From contig CM050654.1 of NCBI GenBank assembly GCA_027574665.1, forward strand, positions 28,849,722 through 28,913,721: 64,000 nucleotides of DNA, read 5' to 3'. This stretch comes from Rhynochetos jubatus. Taxonomy: Eukaryota; Chordata; Aves; Eurypygiformes; Rhynochetidae. The notes below the pieces were generated by a model, which worked only from the letters and a program-made list of their open reading frames with translations, was not told the origin of the DNA and did not search any database. Position numbers and translations under genes: made by a program. Shown here piece after piece: positions 33,565 through 45,725 of the stretch. Every line of letters starts with the position of its first letter. Positions within the stretch are counted from its first letter, which is position 1.

Positions 33565-33675
33565 CATCTCGCCTGTTGAGCTTTGCAAAGCTGGGACTGT
33601 GAGTACTGGAGAGCTGAGAGGAGCTGGTAAGGGCTGTTGAAGGTAAGGGAGATACCAATGCATCATCACAATTAT
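33565..33675 (-). CDS. CNTNAP4/5: CNTNAP-family (Caspr) exon encoding the mature N-terminus and start of the discoidin domain
   Basis: The exon is 111 nt on the minus strand. It begins with two bases of a split codon, encodes 36 whole residues from NCDDALVSPL to AKLNRRD, and gives the first base of a glycine codon to the next exon. The cysteine in NCDD is the conserved first cysteine of the discoidin domain, normally disulphide-paired with the cysteine of a later (Y/F)GC motif. A serine-rich SSSQLSSTHSP segment and then KLNRRDG follow, as in the family. The acceptor is a long T run ending TAG; the donor is GATG followed by GTAAGG. The incoming phase means the missing exon with the start codon and signal peptide must end with one base of a codon ending AT; in relatives this codon is tyrosine. 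The KLNRRDGAGGWSP junction is closest to CNTNAP3/4, unlike the exon downstream. Confidence 0.93.
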
Positions 33676-36600
33676 CTAAAAAAAAATAAAAAGAATAAAA
33701 GATAGAGGTCATTACATGAGCAATAAATATTCCAACTTGTGCTATCTCAAGGTGGTGTCTGTTTCTACTTAGTAGACAGACTGCTGAAAATGCACACGTA
33801 CTTGAATTCACATGTGAGACTGAAATTTACCCCCCAGAACGAGTCTGGTGGGGTGGCAACTGGGTGGGAGCTGTTGTTAGGACACTGACTATTTAGAAAA
33901 CTTAGAAATTTTTGCCTTTCAGGGAATACAATTAATGATCCACCTTCCCTCCTTTCTTCCCCAAGCTTCCACACATACACAAATCAGTTTTCTTTGCTCA
34001 AATAAGGAGACTACTAAGTCCTTCCCCTCTTACATTTGCATCCTCACGTGAGCACAGGTGATCTAGGCTAACACTCAAGTTGAATTTTTGAGCCCGTAAC
34101 ATTTGAATAAGGATGGAATTAGGTAAAGTAAGTTTCTTCATTACAGTGCTGTCACATACACACTCAAGAACATAGTGTGGGGTTTCAGTACTGAATGATA
34201 ATAATAAGCCCCTCTCCTTTTTAATTGAATCTCCCATGGAGCAAACATGGATGCGACTACTGAAAAGTCCTGCAGGTTAGCAGGGTCACAGGCACCACAG
34301 TGTTCTCACACTCACAGAGTAAATATACAGTTTGCAATAACTGGGGGGACTGGCAGAGAATAATGCATTAATTATATGGCTAAAAGGCAAGGAATAGAAG
34401 TAAAAATTACTATAAAAATTATCATTATGACAGCAAATTCAGACTGGTCTAAAACTGGGTGATAGCTTTCCCAAAAGGAACCAGATTACATTAAAATATC
34501 TCTCATCTCTTTCTGCAATGGCTCTCTACAAAAGTATCTGGACTGTTCTAATCAAAATCCACTTCTATATGAAAACTCTGTGTAATATAATTCGTAACAG
34601 TGCACTGACTGATAGACCTCAAAAAACAAACTGAGGTATGAAATCCTTTGCCTCTTGTCCATCAGCAAAAAGGACTAACAAGATCTGCGAGTTAGACAAA
34701 ATAAGAGCAAGTGTGCCGGTGATGTTTTCACCATTAGGACAACTAGCCAACAAAGTGAGTTACCATGGTCCTGAGCAGATTCTGTCACATACAGCCTCTG
34801 AGTCTCAAAAAGAGATTATGACTGCAATGCAGAAATGTCTGTGGAGTGTCCTGTTTCCTGATACACATGGGATCAGGCCCTAATTTTCCTGTCTGGACTT
34901 AAAAAAACCATCTGTACATTAAAATAAGGCTCTTAAGTTCCCTCTCACTTGTGACCTGAAAAGTGATTTAAACAAAGATCTCAACTGGTAAGCACATCAG
35001 GCCACGAACTCAGCCAAACCTCTGTGTTCTATAAAACCCAGTAGAGAGTTTGGAAATGTCTCAAAAGTAGGTTCCAGGTCTTAACAACAGATCTACATGA
35101 CTACTCAGCATCACTTAAAACCTGAAGTTCAAAGTAACTGAATACAGAAATTCCCATTTATATAGTGTCTAGACTGCTGGCTCTTTTCAGTTCCCTGTGG
35201 TTGCTCCTGGACCGGGAGAGAACTCAGCACATCAGCCTGTGATCCACAAGTTGGCCATGACAAGAGACACAGTGACAATCTCTGGATTCTCGCTGTTCCC
35301 TGATGGTGTGATTGGATACCTATGGGACACCAAGTCTCTCAGCACAGCAGCAAATGTAAACCATTTCAGAGCAAGACATTTAAGGTTTTCCCTGGGATGT
35401 CTGGAGGCTCCAGACAATTAGCTGTTATAACTACCAGATGTTTAATTTACATTTCCACATCCTTTACTTCCATCCTCACACACTCACCTGATCTCTGTTA
35501 CTACAGCATTACATCATTTTCACAGCAAATTCTAGGATCCTTATTTGGTTTTCATCAACAAAAAAAAAAAACTATTAGTGCCAGGGATCCTTCACTAAAT
35601 TCATAGCTAACTATAAATACAAGTCGTTTTAAGGCTCAGGATTTAGGACAGCATTAACAATTGGAGATAGTTCTGAGAGCACCGTGATCAATAGAGTCCA
35701 GCTTCTGATAGAGAGTAATGATTGACTGACTTCAGAGTGCAAGCAGGAATTTCCTCCAAGTGAACTTGATTCTTGAATGGATACACTCACGATATGCAAG
35801 GTCACTCTTCTGCTTTTCCCTCAGTCAAAAATCACCTTGCAACACTGGAGGTTCCACATGACAGCCCTACATGCACAGGCCTACAATGCAGGATGTGGCA
35901 CAGCTTTTATATACCAAATGAAATTTCAAAATACAGTACATGGAAGAGCTTAGGATCCATCAGCCAACCTGTACTTGCACAACAATCCAGATCGTATGCA
36001 GAGTAGCTCTGCTGCATCCCTTGTCAGAGACACTACGCATACATAGATTTGACACCCGTAAAGCTTAGCTAAAACAGGTCATGAGGACCAAAAAGGTAGA
36101 ATGTGCACACAGAGTGAGGATCATTCCATAGGCCCTGCTTCCATGAGAAGGCAGAATTCAAAAACAAAAACAAAACAACAAACCAAGCAACAAAACCCAA
36201 CACACATCTCTCAAGAGACTTCCATCTCCCTTCCTCAGTGTGACAGAAACGGACCTTTATCCCAGCTGTTCCCAGGTGTCTAGTTTCTGACTACTCCTTT
36301 TGCCTTGGCAGCTTGTCTGTCAGAACAAGAACTTTGCTTCTTTGACTCAACTGCATTATATGTCTTAAAAACATTTTTCTTAACAAAGAATATTTGACAC
36401 TACAGAATCATTTAAAACAACTCCACACACATAAAATTACCAGCCAGTTGTTTTCTCCTATGTTTCCTTGTTGACCAGATAATTATCAAAAGAAAAACCA
36501 GGGAAACAAGAGAGTGTCTAATTGTACCTATAAGCCAACTTCTTCATGCAAATCACATAACGATGCAGATGTTGACTTGCATTTGAGAAATGGGTGCTGA

Positions 36601-39600
36601 CCTCGGCTATGCCGAGTTCCAAGAAACAGGCAATTATGGATAGCATTTACAGTGTCTTGTGTATTATTAGAACTGTCATGAGCAATCTTGCTTCTGAAAC
36701 AAAAAGTATTTATCTGTATCAACTCGATTTTTCGAATCTTTATTCACTTTTGATTTTTAGAAAGTACTGATAAATTAATAAAAACCAAATGAGAAACTTA
36801 CCAACATGTTATGAAGTTGTTTGGTTTACTGGTTTTGACTCTTGTGGCTTTCACTGCCCTCCAGGTAAAAACAAGGATCTCTTCTCTCCCCCACCCCACA
36901 TGTATTTTAACTTTGCCCAAAACTCTTTCTTTCAAAACACAAATGTTATCAGTTCAAAAGCACCCAAGTGAGATTTAGACACTAAAACTTTGAAGCATGC
37001 CAAGTAATACCAGCCGTAGATAATAGCCCGTAGAACACGGAACGTCAGAAAAAGCATTTTGCCCAAATATCTAATTGAGCTCTCTGTTTTCTGAAGGCCT
37101 TCAATGTTTGTGACAAGTATCAAAAAATAACTGAGAAAAACGTATCCAAGCCCTAGGGAGACAAGATTTCAAATGCTTCTGAAACACAGCTAATATATTA
37201 TCAAAATTGAGTTTGCACAGAAATCAGGTTCAGCCCAACTTTACTAATTCTTCTAGTACATGTTTTACACCGGTGTTGGTAGCTATGGCATGATCCAGTT
37301 TATAACTTTCTTCAAGCCTGAGATAACAGAAGTGGCAGCAATCAATATAAATTTTGAAGATTTCTGATTGGTGAACACCGAAGGTATCTGGAAAGTCATA
37401 AACCCCAAAAAATCATTGTGACCACACTAATGTTTCCTTCACCCGGTCCTTTGAAGAGGATCAAATGCCAGAATGCAGGCAGGGTTGTTGCTAGCCATAA
37501 CTGAGATGTGTTAGCAAACTTGTCCTGCTGCTATTTCCTCTGTCCACATCAAGAGTCAATGGGACAAAACACACTGATTTCCACTTGCAAAGGCCATCCA
37601 GAAAGGTCACTACCATTTCCTTAATGAAAGCTTTGATGAAGAGGACACGATCAGTGAAGGATCACAAATCTCTGGGCTCCATGGATTTCCCATACATCAG
37701 TTTTGAACTGCTTTTAGTAGTGCTGTACCCTCACTGAGACAAACGTGCAGAAATCTATGTAGCTCTGTTTTGCCATAAGCTCACATACTTCTTCCTGGGA
37801 GTATATTGTTAGGATCTCTTACCGGTATGAGAAGCAGTACCACACTTACGCCAATGATCTCATATTGCCATAAATAGAAAGTATTTGACAAGCCACAGTA
37901 AGACTGTGGTCTATGCAGCAGCTACTCTGTTACCTACCATAAGCATCATGAAATAGCTATAAATACCACAAGACAGCAGCACCCTGAGTAGGAACATGGG
38001 AATGCAACTGAAAGAAAAAGGATAGGGAACAGGACCCAGCATGCAAACTATTAACAAAGCAAAAACTTCCTTCTCTTTTCAAAATATTCAAATTGGAGAA
38101 GATGAAGAAAAGGAAAAAATTATAACCCAGAAAGTGGTGTGGGTAGGTCGTACCATGGAGCCCAAAGGAAGAATTCAGAAGGGGGTACATGACATGACTC
38201 CTGCATCATCCCACGGCAACCAAAAGGCTTTTTAAGGGAAGATAACCGCCTCCTCTAGGAGGAGTTGTACTTGCTTCAAGTACACAGGGCCTGGTGCATT
38301 AGCAAAATTGCTCCCACGTGTAGGTTGCTGCTGAACCAGGTACCAGTTCTGCAATGAGGGCAGGAGTGCTGGCAACCAGCGGTGCAAACCCTTACCCAAA
38401 CCACAACCCCTCAGCTTCGGATATGTTTTAACAAGGGCACAAAGTAAGCACAAAGAGTATCTGAGGGTAAATCAGAGGCCTTGTAGATTCCTCTTGGAGG
38501 CCTCGCTTGGAACTTAAAGTTATTTTATTTAAGTGGGACTTTTGTTGCCAAGATATAATTTTATTCATTATTAAAATACCAGCAGAGTTACAGATGGTGC
38601 TGAAGTTAAATTGTGTGCATCATTTTGATTGCAACTGTAAATCGTCTCCGTACTGGGATTTGAAGTTGAAGAGATTCACTAGTATTTATAGGCGAGATAA
38701 AATTCCTCTTAGCATTACCCACTTAATGGCGTACTTTGTTTTAAAGACATAAACCATGCGTTCTGTACCATGCCTCTAACAGTGCTCAGGAGTGACAACT
38801 GATGCCTCCACTTCATCTGTTTTTCTCCTGTCTGCCGTAGCTATATTTCTGCTTTGTAAAGATGAGAAGTAAATATTTGGATTTACTGTGGAAATTACCC
38901 TCCCACCTTTAGGGTCCAATGAGGTGTATGTGTATGCGAGAAGGAGGAGCTTCTGGAAGGGGGAAAAAATACACACAAAAGAAATGGGAAATGCAGTAAC
39001 ACAGAGTATGGCTACAGATTGGAAGAGATTGAGATGATTTCCATATCAAGAGTCCCTACACAAAGCATCTCACCAGGAATACTGCATACTACTAGGTTCT
39101 ACTATCATGAGTATCTTAGTGATTCTTAGAAAGATGGAGAGAAAAAAAGAACAGTTTTGCTGTAAAGAGAAATTCGTTTTCCACTTTTTTTTTTCCAAGA
39201 AACGGGCTATACTCACGCACAGCTGTGAACTCCATCTGTTAGCTGAAAAGCATGGCATATTTTTCAAGATATAAGACACTAGAGAAAGTACTTAACAACA
39301 CAACAACATTCCCTTTTCTTTCCTCACTGTACTGCAAGTAAACATCAATAGTTTAGCTAATCATGAACTCTTCCTAAACAACTGTAAATGACGTACGTGT
39401 TCTTTCATGTGCCTGTAAACCCTGACATAAAAGTATTAGTGCATTTATAGAGCATCCTTTTATTATACAGTCGGCACATGTAACTATCTCACAGAAAGTG
39501 GTCAAGTCTGGTTTTGAATGATCTAAGGGGCTCTTAAACTCCGATTCAACACTGAGTCTTATTTTTTTTTACTCAAACAAGCATGTTTGCTGTGTAACTC

Positions 39601-39828
39601 CTACTCACAATAAGGAAGGAGTCGTCAATTTGGGGAATGGAGCAATCACATTACACTTGGGCTCATGAAGTCAAAATGTGAGTTTCAAATAATCATCAAT
39701 GATGCTCCAGTAAACTAATATACAAAAGCAAAACATGTTTCACAAGGGTCAAAGAACACCCGACAAAGCCAGTATCAACAAAAATTAAAGACAAATAGCT
39801 TTTATGTTTAAAGAATCAATGTTCTCAG

Positions 39829-39900
39829 ATTCCGGCTCTGTCACAGCCCATGCCACTTTAGTGAGTCATGAAGTCCGCCTCTACAAAATGAAGGTACCCT
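39829..39900 (+). repeat. Possible degenerate MIR SINE remnant
   Basis: The order TTCCGGCTCTGTCACAG, then GTGAGTCATGAAGTC, then CTACAAAATGAAGG resembles the MIR core and tail (a 'ctggctctgccact', then a 'gcaagtcac', then a 'ctgtaaaatgggg' segment). The match is weak and gapped. Confidence 0.25.
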
Positions 39901-41093
39901 TCATTTCATCTTCTGCTATATGCTTTTCATCAGATCGCAGGCTTTTTTTTTTTTTTAGGACAGGAATGAGCTGTTGCCAGTGAATGGCAAATCCATCACA
40001 GAAATCCACTGAATGAGAAGACAGTCTTAGATCTCAGCAATTACTGAAATCATTGTTATTTCTACTTGAGAAAGAAAAACAGACCACATCAAAAGAATGT
40101 GGTGACTCAGCTTGTCAACATTTATATTCCAATGAACAAACCTGCAAAAGCATATCATTGTCCAAAGCTGTGATTTATTCTCAGCAGGTGTAACAGCAGT
40201 TGTCAAGGGTCCTTACTACTTTCTACTCAGAATATAATGATTCTTGTGCTTATTTTCCTTTTCCTTCCACTTCTGTGAGATTCTGCTAACTTAAGAGTGC
40301 TCTGATCTCTGACCTGAGATCAGAAAGCTACAAAGCTGACCCAGCAGGTGGAACAGGTTTTGTATCTGAAGTCTGCCCTTTTCACACACAACACATTTAG
40401 TGGACAGACAGTATAAATCCCTTCAATCCATGGCAGGGCAATATATCTAGAGATTGCCTTGAGTGGTTTTGCCAGTACAGGGCAGGTTTTGCTACATCAT
40501 GAAAAATACAATCCAAGAACATAGAGGCCCTTCGCTATGGCCACACAGCATCACAAGCATCCTTTTTATCCTGGCTCATTACTTGTGCATTTCGAAGAAA
40601 GTAGTTGATATATTCCAAAAATAAGATTATTCCGTAAAGTTTCAGAATTTCTAGCAGCACTCTCAAAAACATAAATTTGATGTCCTTCAAAAGCATTATA
40701 CTTGGTGACAAGCATGCCCTGTACACCAAAGGTCATCACTGAAGGAGGAGTTCAGGACTCCGTCAATTAAACCATGGACCCAAAAAAAAGAGAACAGCAT
40801 TTGCCTTAAAATATCTTAATACGTACAGTTAAGACAATACTGAATTTGCATAAAGTGTTAATGTATATACACACATCAGCAAGGCTGCCAGGGTCATTAT
40901 TAGAAGAAAACCACAAGAATGATCAGCTGGAGTGAGTTCAGCGTAGGCATTCACCAACATAAAATTAAAAAGCAGAGGGGATGAAGCAGACTTTCTGCTG
41001 ATGTAACTCAGTGTTAAGATCATCCAGGAACTCATTGGTGAAGCAGTTTTTCCAAGATGTCTAAGTACCTGTTTCAATGAGAACAAGGTTTAT

Positions 41094-41118
41094 GGGGGGG
41101 GGGGGGGGGGGGGGGGGG
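41094..41118. repeat. Poly-G run of 25 bases
   Basis: Twenty-five consecutive G follow TTTAT and are directly followed by an A/C-rich tract with almost no G. Such a pure run is prone to slippage and to assembly or sequencing length error, and can form G-quadruplexes. Confidence 0.95.
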
Positions 41119-41175
41119 CAGACCAAACAACAAAAACCCAAACCAACAGCCCAAAAAAAACCAAAAACCCAAGAC
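41119..41175. repeat. A/C-rich low-complexity tract abutting the poly-G run
   Basis: The tract consists of AAACAACAAAAACCC-like and AAAAAACCAAAAACCC-like units with almost no G or T. On the minus strand it reads as G/T-rich sequence resembling the tract at 51296-51381. Confidence 0.85.
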
Positions 41176-41821
41176 AGAAATAAAGAACAGCTTTCTGCAC
41201 AACAGCAGCAGCAAAAAGGCTAGCATGCTGAATAGAACACGAAAACCGATTTGGGAAACATGAGTGCTTTATTTGCAGGGTGGGGGAGTCGACCATATCA
41301 GGTAACTAACACCACTGGGGGAAAAGAAATCCATTTGCTAGTCTAATTTGGAAACAGAATGAATAGCTTCAGCAATCTAAGTGGAGCCATGCCACCTTCT
41401 ACCACCTGATATTCAGCCCAATGAGACGGAAATATAGTTCTGACTACTTCTCCAAACTGGATGAGTCTTTCATACAGACTGACATCTCTGCTATGCCCCA
41501 CACCTTTAGTGAACTTCAAATTTCACGTGCTTGCAGCTGCAAACTTCAGCAGAGCATCTCTACACCAACTGCTTATCACCTTACACCTACCTCGGACATT
41601 TAAGCAATGACTTCTACTACGTTACTTTGTGGAGCTGCAGTGTATTAGTAGGGTTACCTTAGAGAACAAAACCAAGAATCTAGTTCCCATGTTGCATTTC
41701 CTTTTGATGATTCACACTTGACTCTGATTTCCATGAGTTCAAGGACAAATGTAAAAAGGGAAGTTAAGGGAGAATTAGCCCTTTATAAGCTCATCTCCTC
41801 CTGCTCTCCCAGAACAATACT

Positions 41822-42553
41822 ATGGTTGACATACCCTCAGTTTCTTTCCAGGGATACAGTTTTACCCACCTTGGAGCAAGACCCATGAGTAACCGCATCA
41901 GTGTGATGCCCCATTCCCATTCTCTCTCTAACCCAACCACCACTTCAAAGGGTAATGAAGTTGGCCAACTTCCATCACATCAGAAACTTGATCAGGCTTC
42001 AGTTTTCCATTCAAAACTACAATTTTCCTGCTCTGGTCTTCCTACAGGCCTCTCTGGAACAAAGGGATCATTATACAGACAGTCATATGAAAGACTTTCA
42101 GACAATGCCGTATCTTTGTCCAGTAAGGTGATTTTGTGCACATCTAAATTTACAGCTGCTGTCCCTAAGCAAACAACAGAAGCAGCTAGAAAGGTGTGGA
42201 ATGCTGATGAATTTCACAGACCTAGGAAGGCAACAATGCACAGCAATTTAAAAGCCATCAATAACCAAGAGGTTGTCCCTTGCATTTTCAAATCAATCAT
42301 GGCAAGTGAATTCAGTTTTTATTTTTCCTTTGAATCTTTGGTGAACTCATGGATAAAACTGATTAAAGGGAAAACTAACAAACAAACCACCATAGCATGG
42401 GGTTCACTAAATGTTTTCTGTTTGGAAGAGAACCCCTTCAAATTGTGTAACAGGCAGGACGGCATACTAAAAAGCAATTATAACTCTGAGAATTTCAGTG
42501 CATCCCATAAGGCTGAGAGAATGTTCAATTTGCAGGCTGTGAGCAAGGATTAA
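41822..42553 (+). CDS. Unidentified 243-codon open reading frame, candidate gene (unproven)
   Basis: I do not recognise this protein. The frame runs from ATG at 41822 to TAA ending at 42553 without interruption, in DNA where a stop is expected about every 16 codons. The ATG has A at -3 and G at +4. Upstream, a pyrimidine tract ends CTGCTCTCCCAG (AG at 41811-41812), a good splice-acceptor-like sequence; the frame closes at a TAA about 24 nt further up. A GTAAGT donor-like site begins at 42571, so an exon of 41813-42570 is conceivable. The product would be soluble, rich in Ser, Lys and Asn, with no signal peptide, membrane span or known motif. Arginines are almost all AGA/AGG. No repeat family was recognised under it, and no comparable opposite-strand frame could cast it as a shadow. 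It is antisense to the inferred CNTNAP intron. It may still be a chance frame or an exon of a non-coding RNA. Confidence 0.25.
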   Translation: MVDIPSVSFQGYSFTHLGARPMSNRISVMPHSHSLSNPTTTSKGNEVGQLPSHQKLDQASVFHSKLQFSCSGLPTGLSGTKGSLYRQSYERLSDNAVSLSSKVILCTSKFTAAVPKQTTEAARKVWNADEFHRPRKATMHSNLKAINNQEVVPCIFKSIMASEFSFYFSFESLVNSWIKLIKGKTNKQTTIAWGSLNVFCLEENPFKLCNRQDGILKSNYNSENFSASHKAERMFNLQAVSKD

Positions 42554-45500
42554 CAGAGATGAAGGTAGTAGTAAGTGCCCATGTAACACTACATTTAAAT
42601 GTAATGTCATTTCAAGGGATGATAAATAATCATTTCATGTCTCAATAACCTCCAACAAAAATGCCTTATTTAGCCCCAAAACACCAATTTTTAAGACTCT
42701 TCTGTGCAAGGTAATGGTGTAGATAAGGGACTGTATTGAAAAAAGTTTAAAATTCCATTCTTAAGCAAGGTGAATGTAGCTTTGATGTCAGTTTAAGGAT
42801 GAAAATTTCTGCCAGACATTTCTTAGGGCAGCGTATTCTCTATCAGTCACAGTGGCATTTTTAGTGACAGAGGAGAAAAGAAACCTATAGATCTGTCAAA
42901 TAAGCAAGAGAGTTTATACACAGATTTTTATTTTTCTCTTTAATTAACCACAATTATTTTGGGAAATAATGTTGAGACACTCATGCTACAGATCTTGCTA
43001 CAATCTCATATTAGGCTCCGATCCCATGCTCTGCACAAGATCCATGGCACTAAATGATCGTGGTCCTCAGCATTCACATCACTACAGTTCTGGCCTATGA
43101 CTTTAGATTTACTTCAGCATTTCTGTCACTGAATTTTCTTGTAAGTGGAACGTATTTCCTGACCCTCTGAGAAACTTTCACCATCCCCTGACATTAAGTA
43201 AGTATACTCGAAGGCATTAGTAAATGTGAGGAGAGGACTCCCCAGCAAGCACTCAGAAGACTATGGCACACCATGAGGGTGATGGCTATTTCCTAGTGAT
43301 GCCCTATCCATCACCCTCAAATACAGTCCTAGAGCTGTTAAGAAGGATGAGCTTGTGGGCCAGATACTGAACTGGTAAATACAGTTGTAATTATCAGTTC
43401 TATCACAGACTCGTTTGGGATTTGAGCCTTGCTAAGCTCAGCTTTTCAAATTTATTATTTCTTTCCCTCATTAGTTAGGACAGCAGCAGTTTGAGGAAGA
43501 GATGTTTCTCACACATACAGAAAGCAAGGGCAAGAGCCACGTGTCCGCTCGAGGGTGCAGAGGACAAGCTGAGGACTGTAGATGAAAATGCAGAGCTACT
43601 CAGGACCCACAGGGACTACCAAAACCAGAACTTTATCTGCATGCACAAACAGTATCTTTCTTAGTCAATACTGAAGATGCTTTAGAGAACAGATATGCCA
43701 AAAAAAGCCTATTATGAATGGAAAATATTTAGATTATCTATTAATAATGGTAATGGCATATATGTTCCATTCATCCACATTGATGATGATGTTTAATTTA
43801 GTATCCAGGAAAATCTGTATGAACCCAGGAATGTCCTTGACAATCTCAAAGAATGAGATTTTTCCTTAGTGGAGATCTCAGAAGTCAGCTAGAGTGGTGG
43901 TGTCAAGGCAACACTTGTCACAGCTGGTTAGTGGCTCATTTTCCCGCCCTGTACAAAATCAACTAGAAGTTTTACGTGCAAAGATACAGACTTCATACAA
44001 ACATCTCTGCTAATTATCATGATAATTTGAACTCATCTAGTGTTTCCAGCATCAAAGATCTTCAAAGTGACAGATCACTAGTAGCGCTCCTGGATGTAAC
44101 ACAGAAAACAGGAGAACTGGAGAGTAGGACAGAAAACTTTCATAACCTACAGAAGCACAGTATAACAAAGAAGGGAAAAGGACATAAACAGAACACAGCA
44201 GCACTATTCACACTACAGTTCTGTGAATGGTGTCTTGCAATAAGCTCACAGATTTTAATAACAGAATTAAGAGGTAAAATACATGAAGGATTGCAGTGCA
44301 GTATATCTTTTCCATGGCATTAAATAAACCCAGACGTTCTTCATTTAAAAAAATAAGTAAAGCAACACAGTGAAAATTCAAACAACTAAAAAACCAAAAA
44401 GGGGAAATTCAACCAGATGGCATTTTGATCTAAAGTATTGATCAATGCATCAGTTTAAAAGCCAGCTAGCAGTCATCTACCTTCTATTTTGACTAGAGGC
44501 CAATTTTCACCCAGCAAGGAAAAAGGTTCACTTTCTATCAGCAGCCCTCCTTGTGATGAACTTCGCATATGGAAAATAAAAAAAAAATCTTGATTTAAAA
44601 AAATCAAACAAAACCTCCAAAAAACTACGTTCCACTACCCCCTGTCAAAAACAGTATAACAAAGAGCTACTGTTGCAACGTTACCGTAATGCGCCTTTGT
44701 AGATACAACTGTCAGATGTGGAACAATTTGGGTAATACTTTGATAACTTTATTTTCAGTTATGACAAACAGACAACTCCCCCGGGCTCCCTAATTGCTTG
44801 TCACTTTGTTTAGACAGATCCTATTCCTTCAATACTGAATGACTAGCTCGAATGCTTTCACATGTAATTATGGCTCAATCCAGGCATGCTTCCTTAAAAA
44901 CAAAGCAACTGTATATATTAGGGTAATAATCTTTTAAATGCAGAGGAAAGCTCAGCTGTGTATTTTCTTACTCTCTTTAAACCAAATTCAGATCCCTGCT
45001 TAGATTTCTGCTGGTTCACATCCCATTTTAATACACAAACTCCCACACGTTTTATCTCTTCAACAAAGCAATTAATAGTGTGGCTCAAGCCATTAAAAGC
45101 TTTATTTTATGCCCCTCTAAATCCCTTGAGATAAATAGAAATTGATGTTTATTTTGAGCCTTTTGAAATCTGAATCATTTCTGCAAAGTCCTGCAGCCCT
45201 GAAACTAAAATCTAATTATCTGCAAGTGTTGGCACACTAAGTATGCATTCAAACTCACTCCCCTATGTGGCAAGCTTTTTAAAGATCAAAGAGTTACCTC
45301 TAGCCTTGAGGCCCCTTGTTGGAAAATGCACGTTAACTTTTAATGGTGTCACACACCAAAGCCCTACACATTGCTTTGAAAACATACCCCTCCATGGCGG
45401 AAGCAGCTTTCCTCGCTAGTGGCACTCATCAAAGGCACCAGGAATATATCTTCATAAGATCCACAGCCAAGGCCTCCACCCCAAGAAATGCAAAGCCCAG

Positions 45501-45652
45501 TTGTCTCACCAAGAGTTACTTATGGCATCCTAACTCAGCACACCAGCCCAGTGAAAAGGCATAAGAGATCAGTTCCCCTCGATTTTGCCCTGGAGGAGTC
45601 AACAACCAGCTGTTACTCCTTTTCTTGCCATTGAACAGCATCACTCATGAAC

Positions 45653-45725
45653 TGCAGAATTGTTGAGGTTGGGAGGGAACCCCAGCCGTCACCTTGTCCA
45701 GTCCCATCGCTCAAGCACTATCCCC
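45653..45725 (-). mobile_element. Degenerate CR1 LINE 3'-end fragment
   Basis: TGCAGAATTGTTGAGGTTGG, then AGGGAACCCCAGCCGTCACC, TTGTCCAGTCCCATCGCTCA and AGCA follow the reverse complement of a CR1 3' tail (usually 'cagaatggttgaggttggaagggacct...tcatcttgtccaacc...ctcaagcag'). It is divergent and short, so the insertion is old. Confidence 0.75.

Noticed and set aside
40829-41086. Minus-strand frame with a hydrophobic stretch, considered as the missing signal-peptide exon
   Set aside because: The hydrophobic part is at the C-terminal end of the frame, and there is no donor in the phase required by the exon at 33565-33675.
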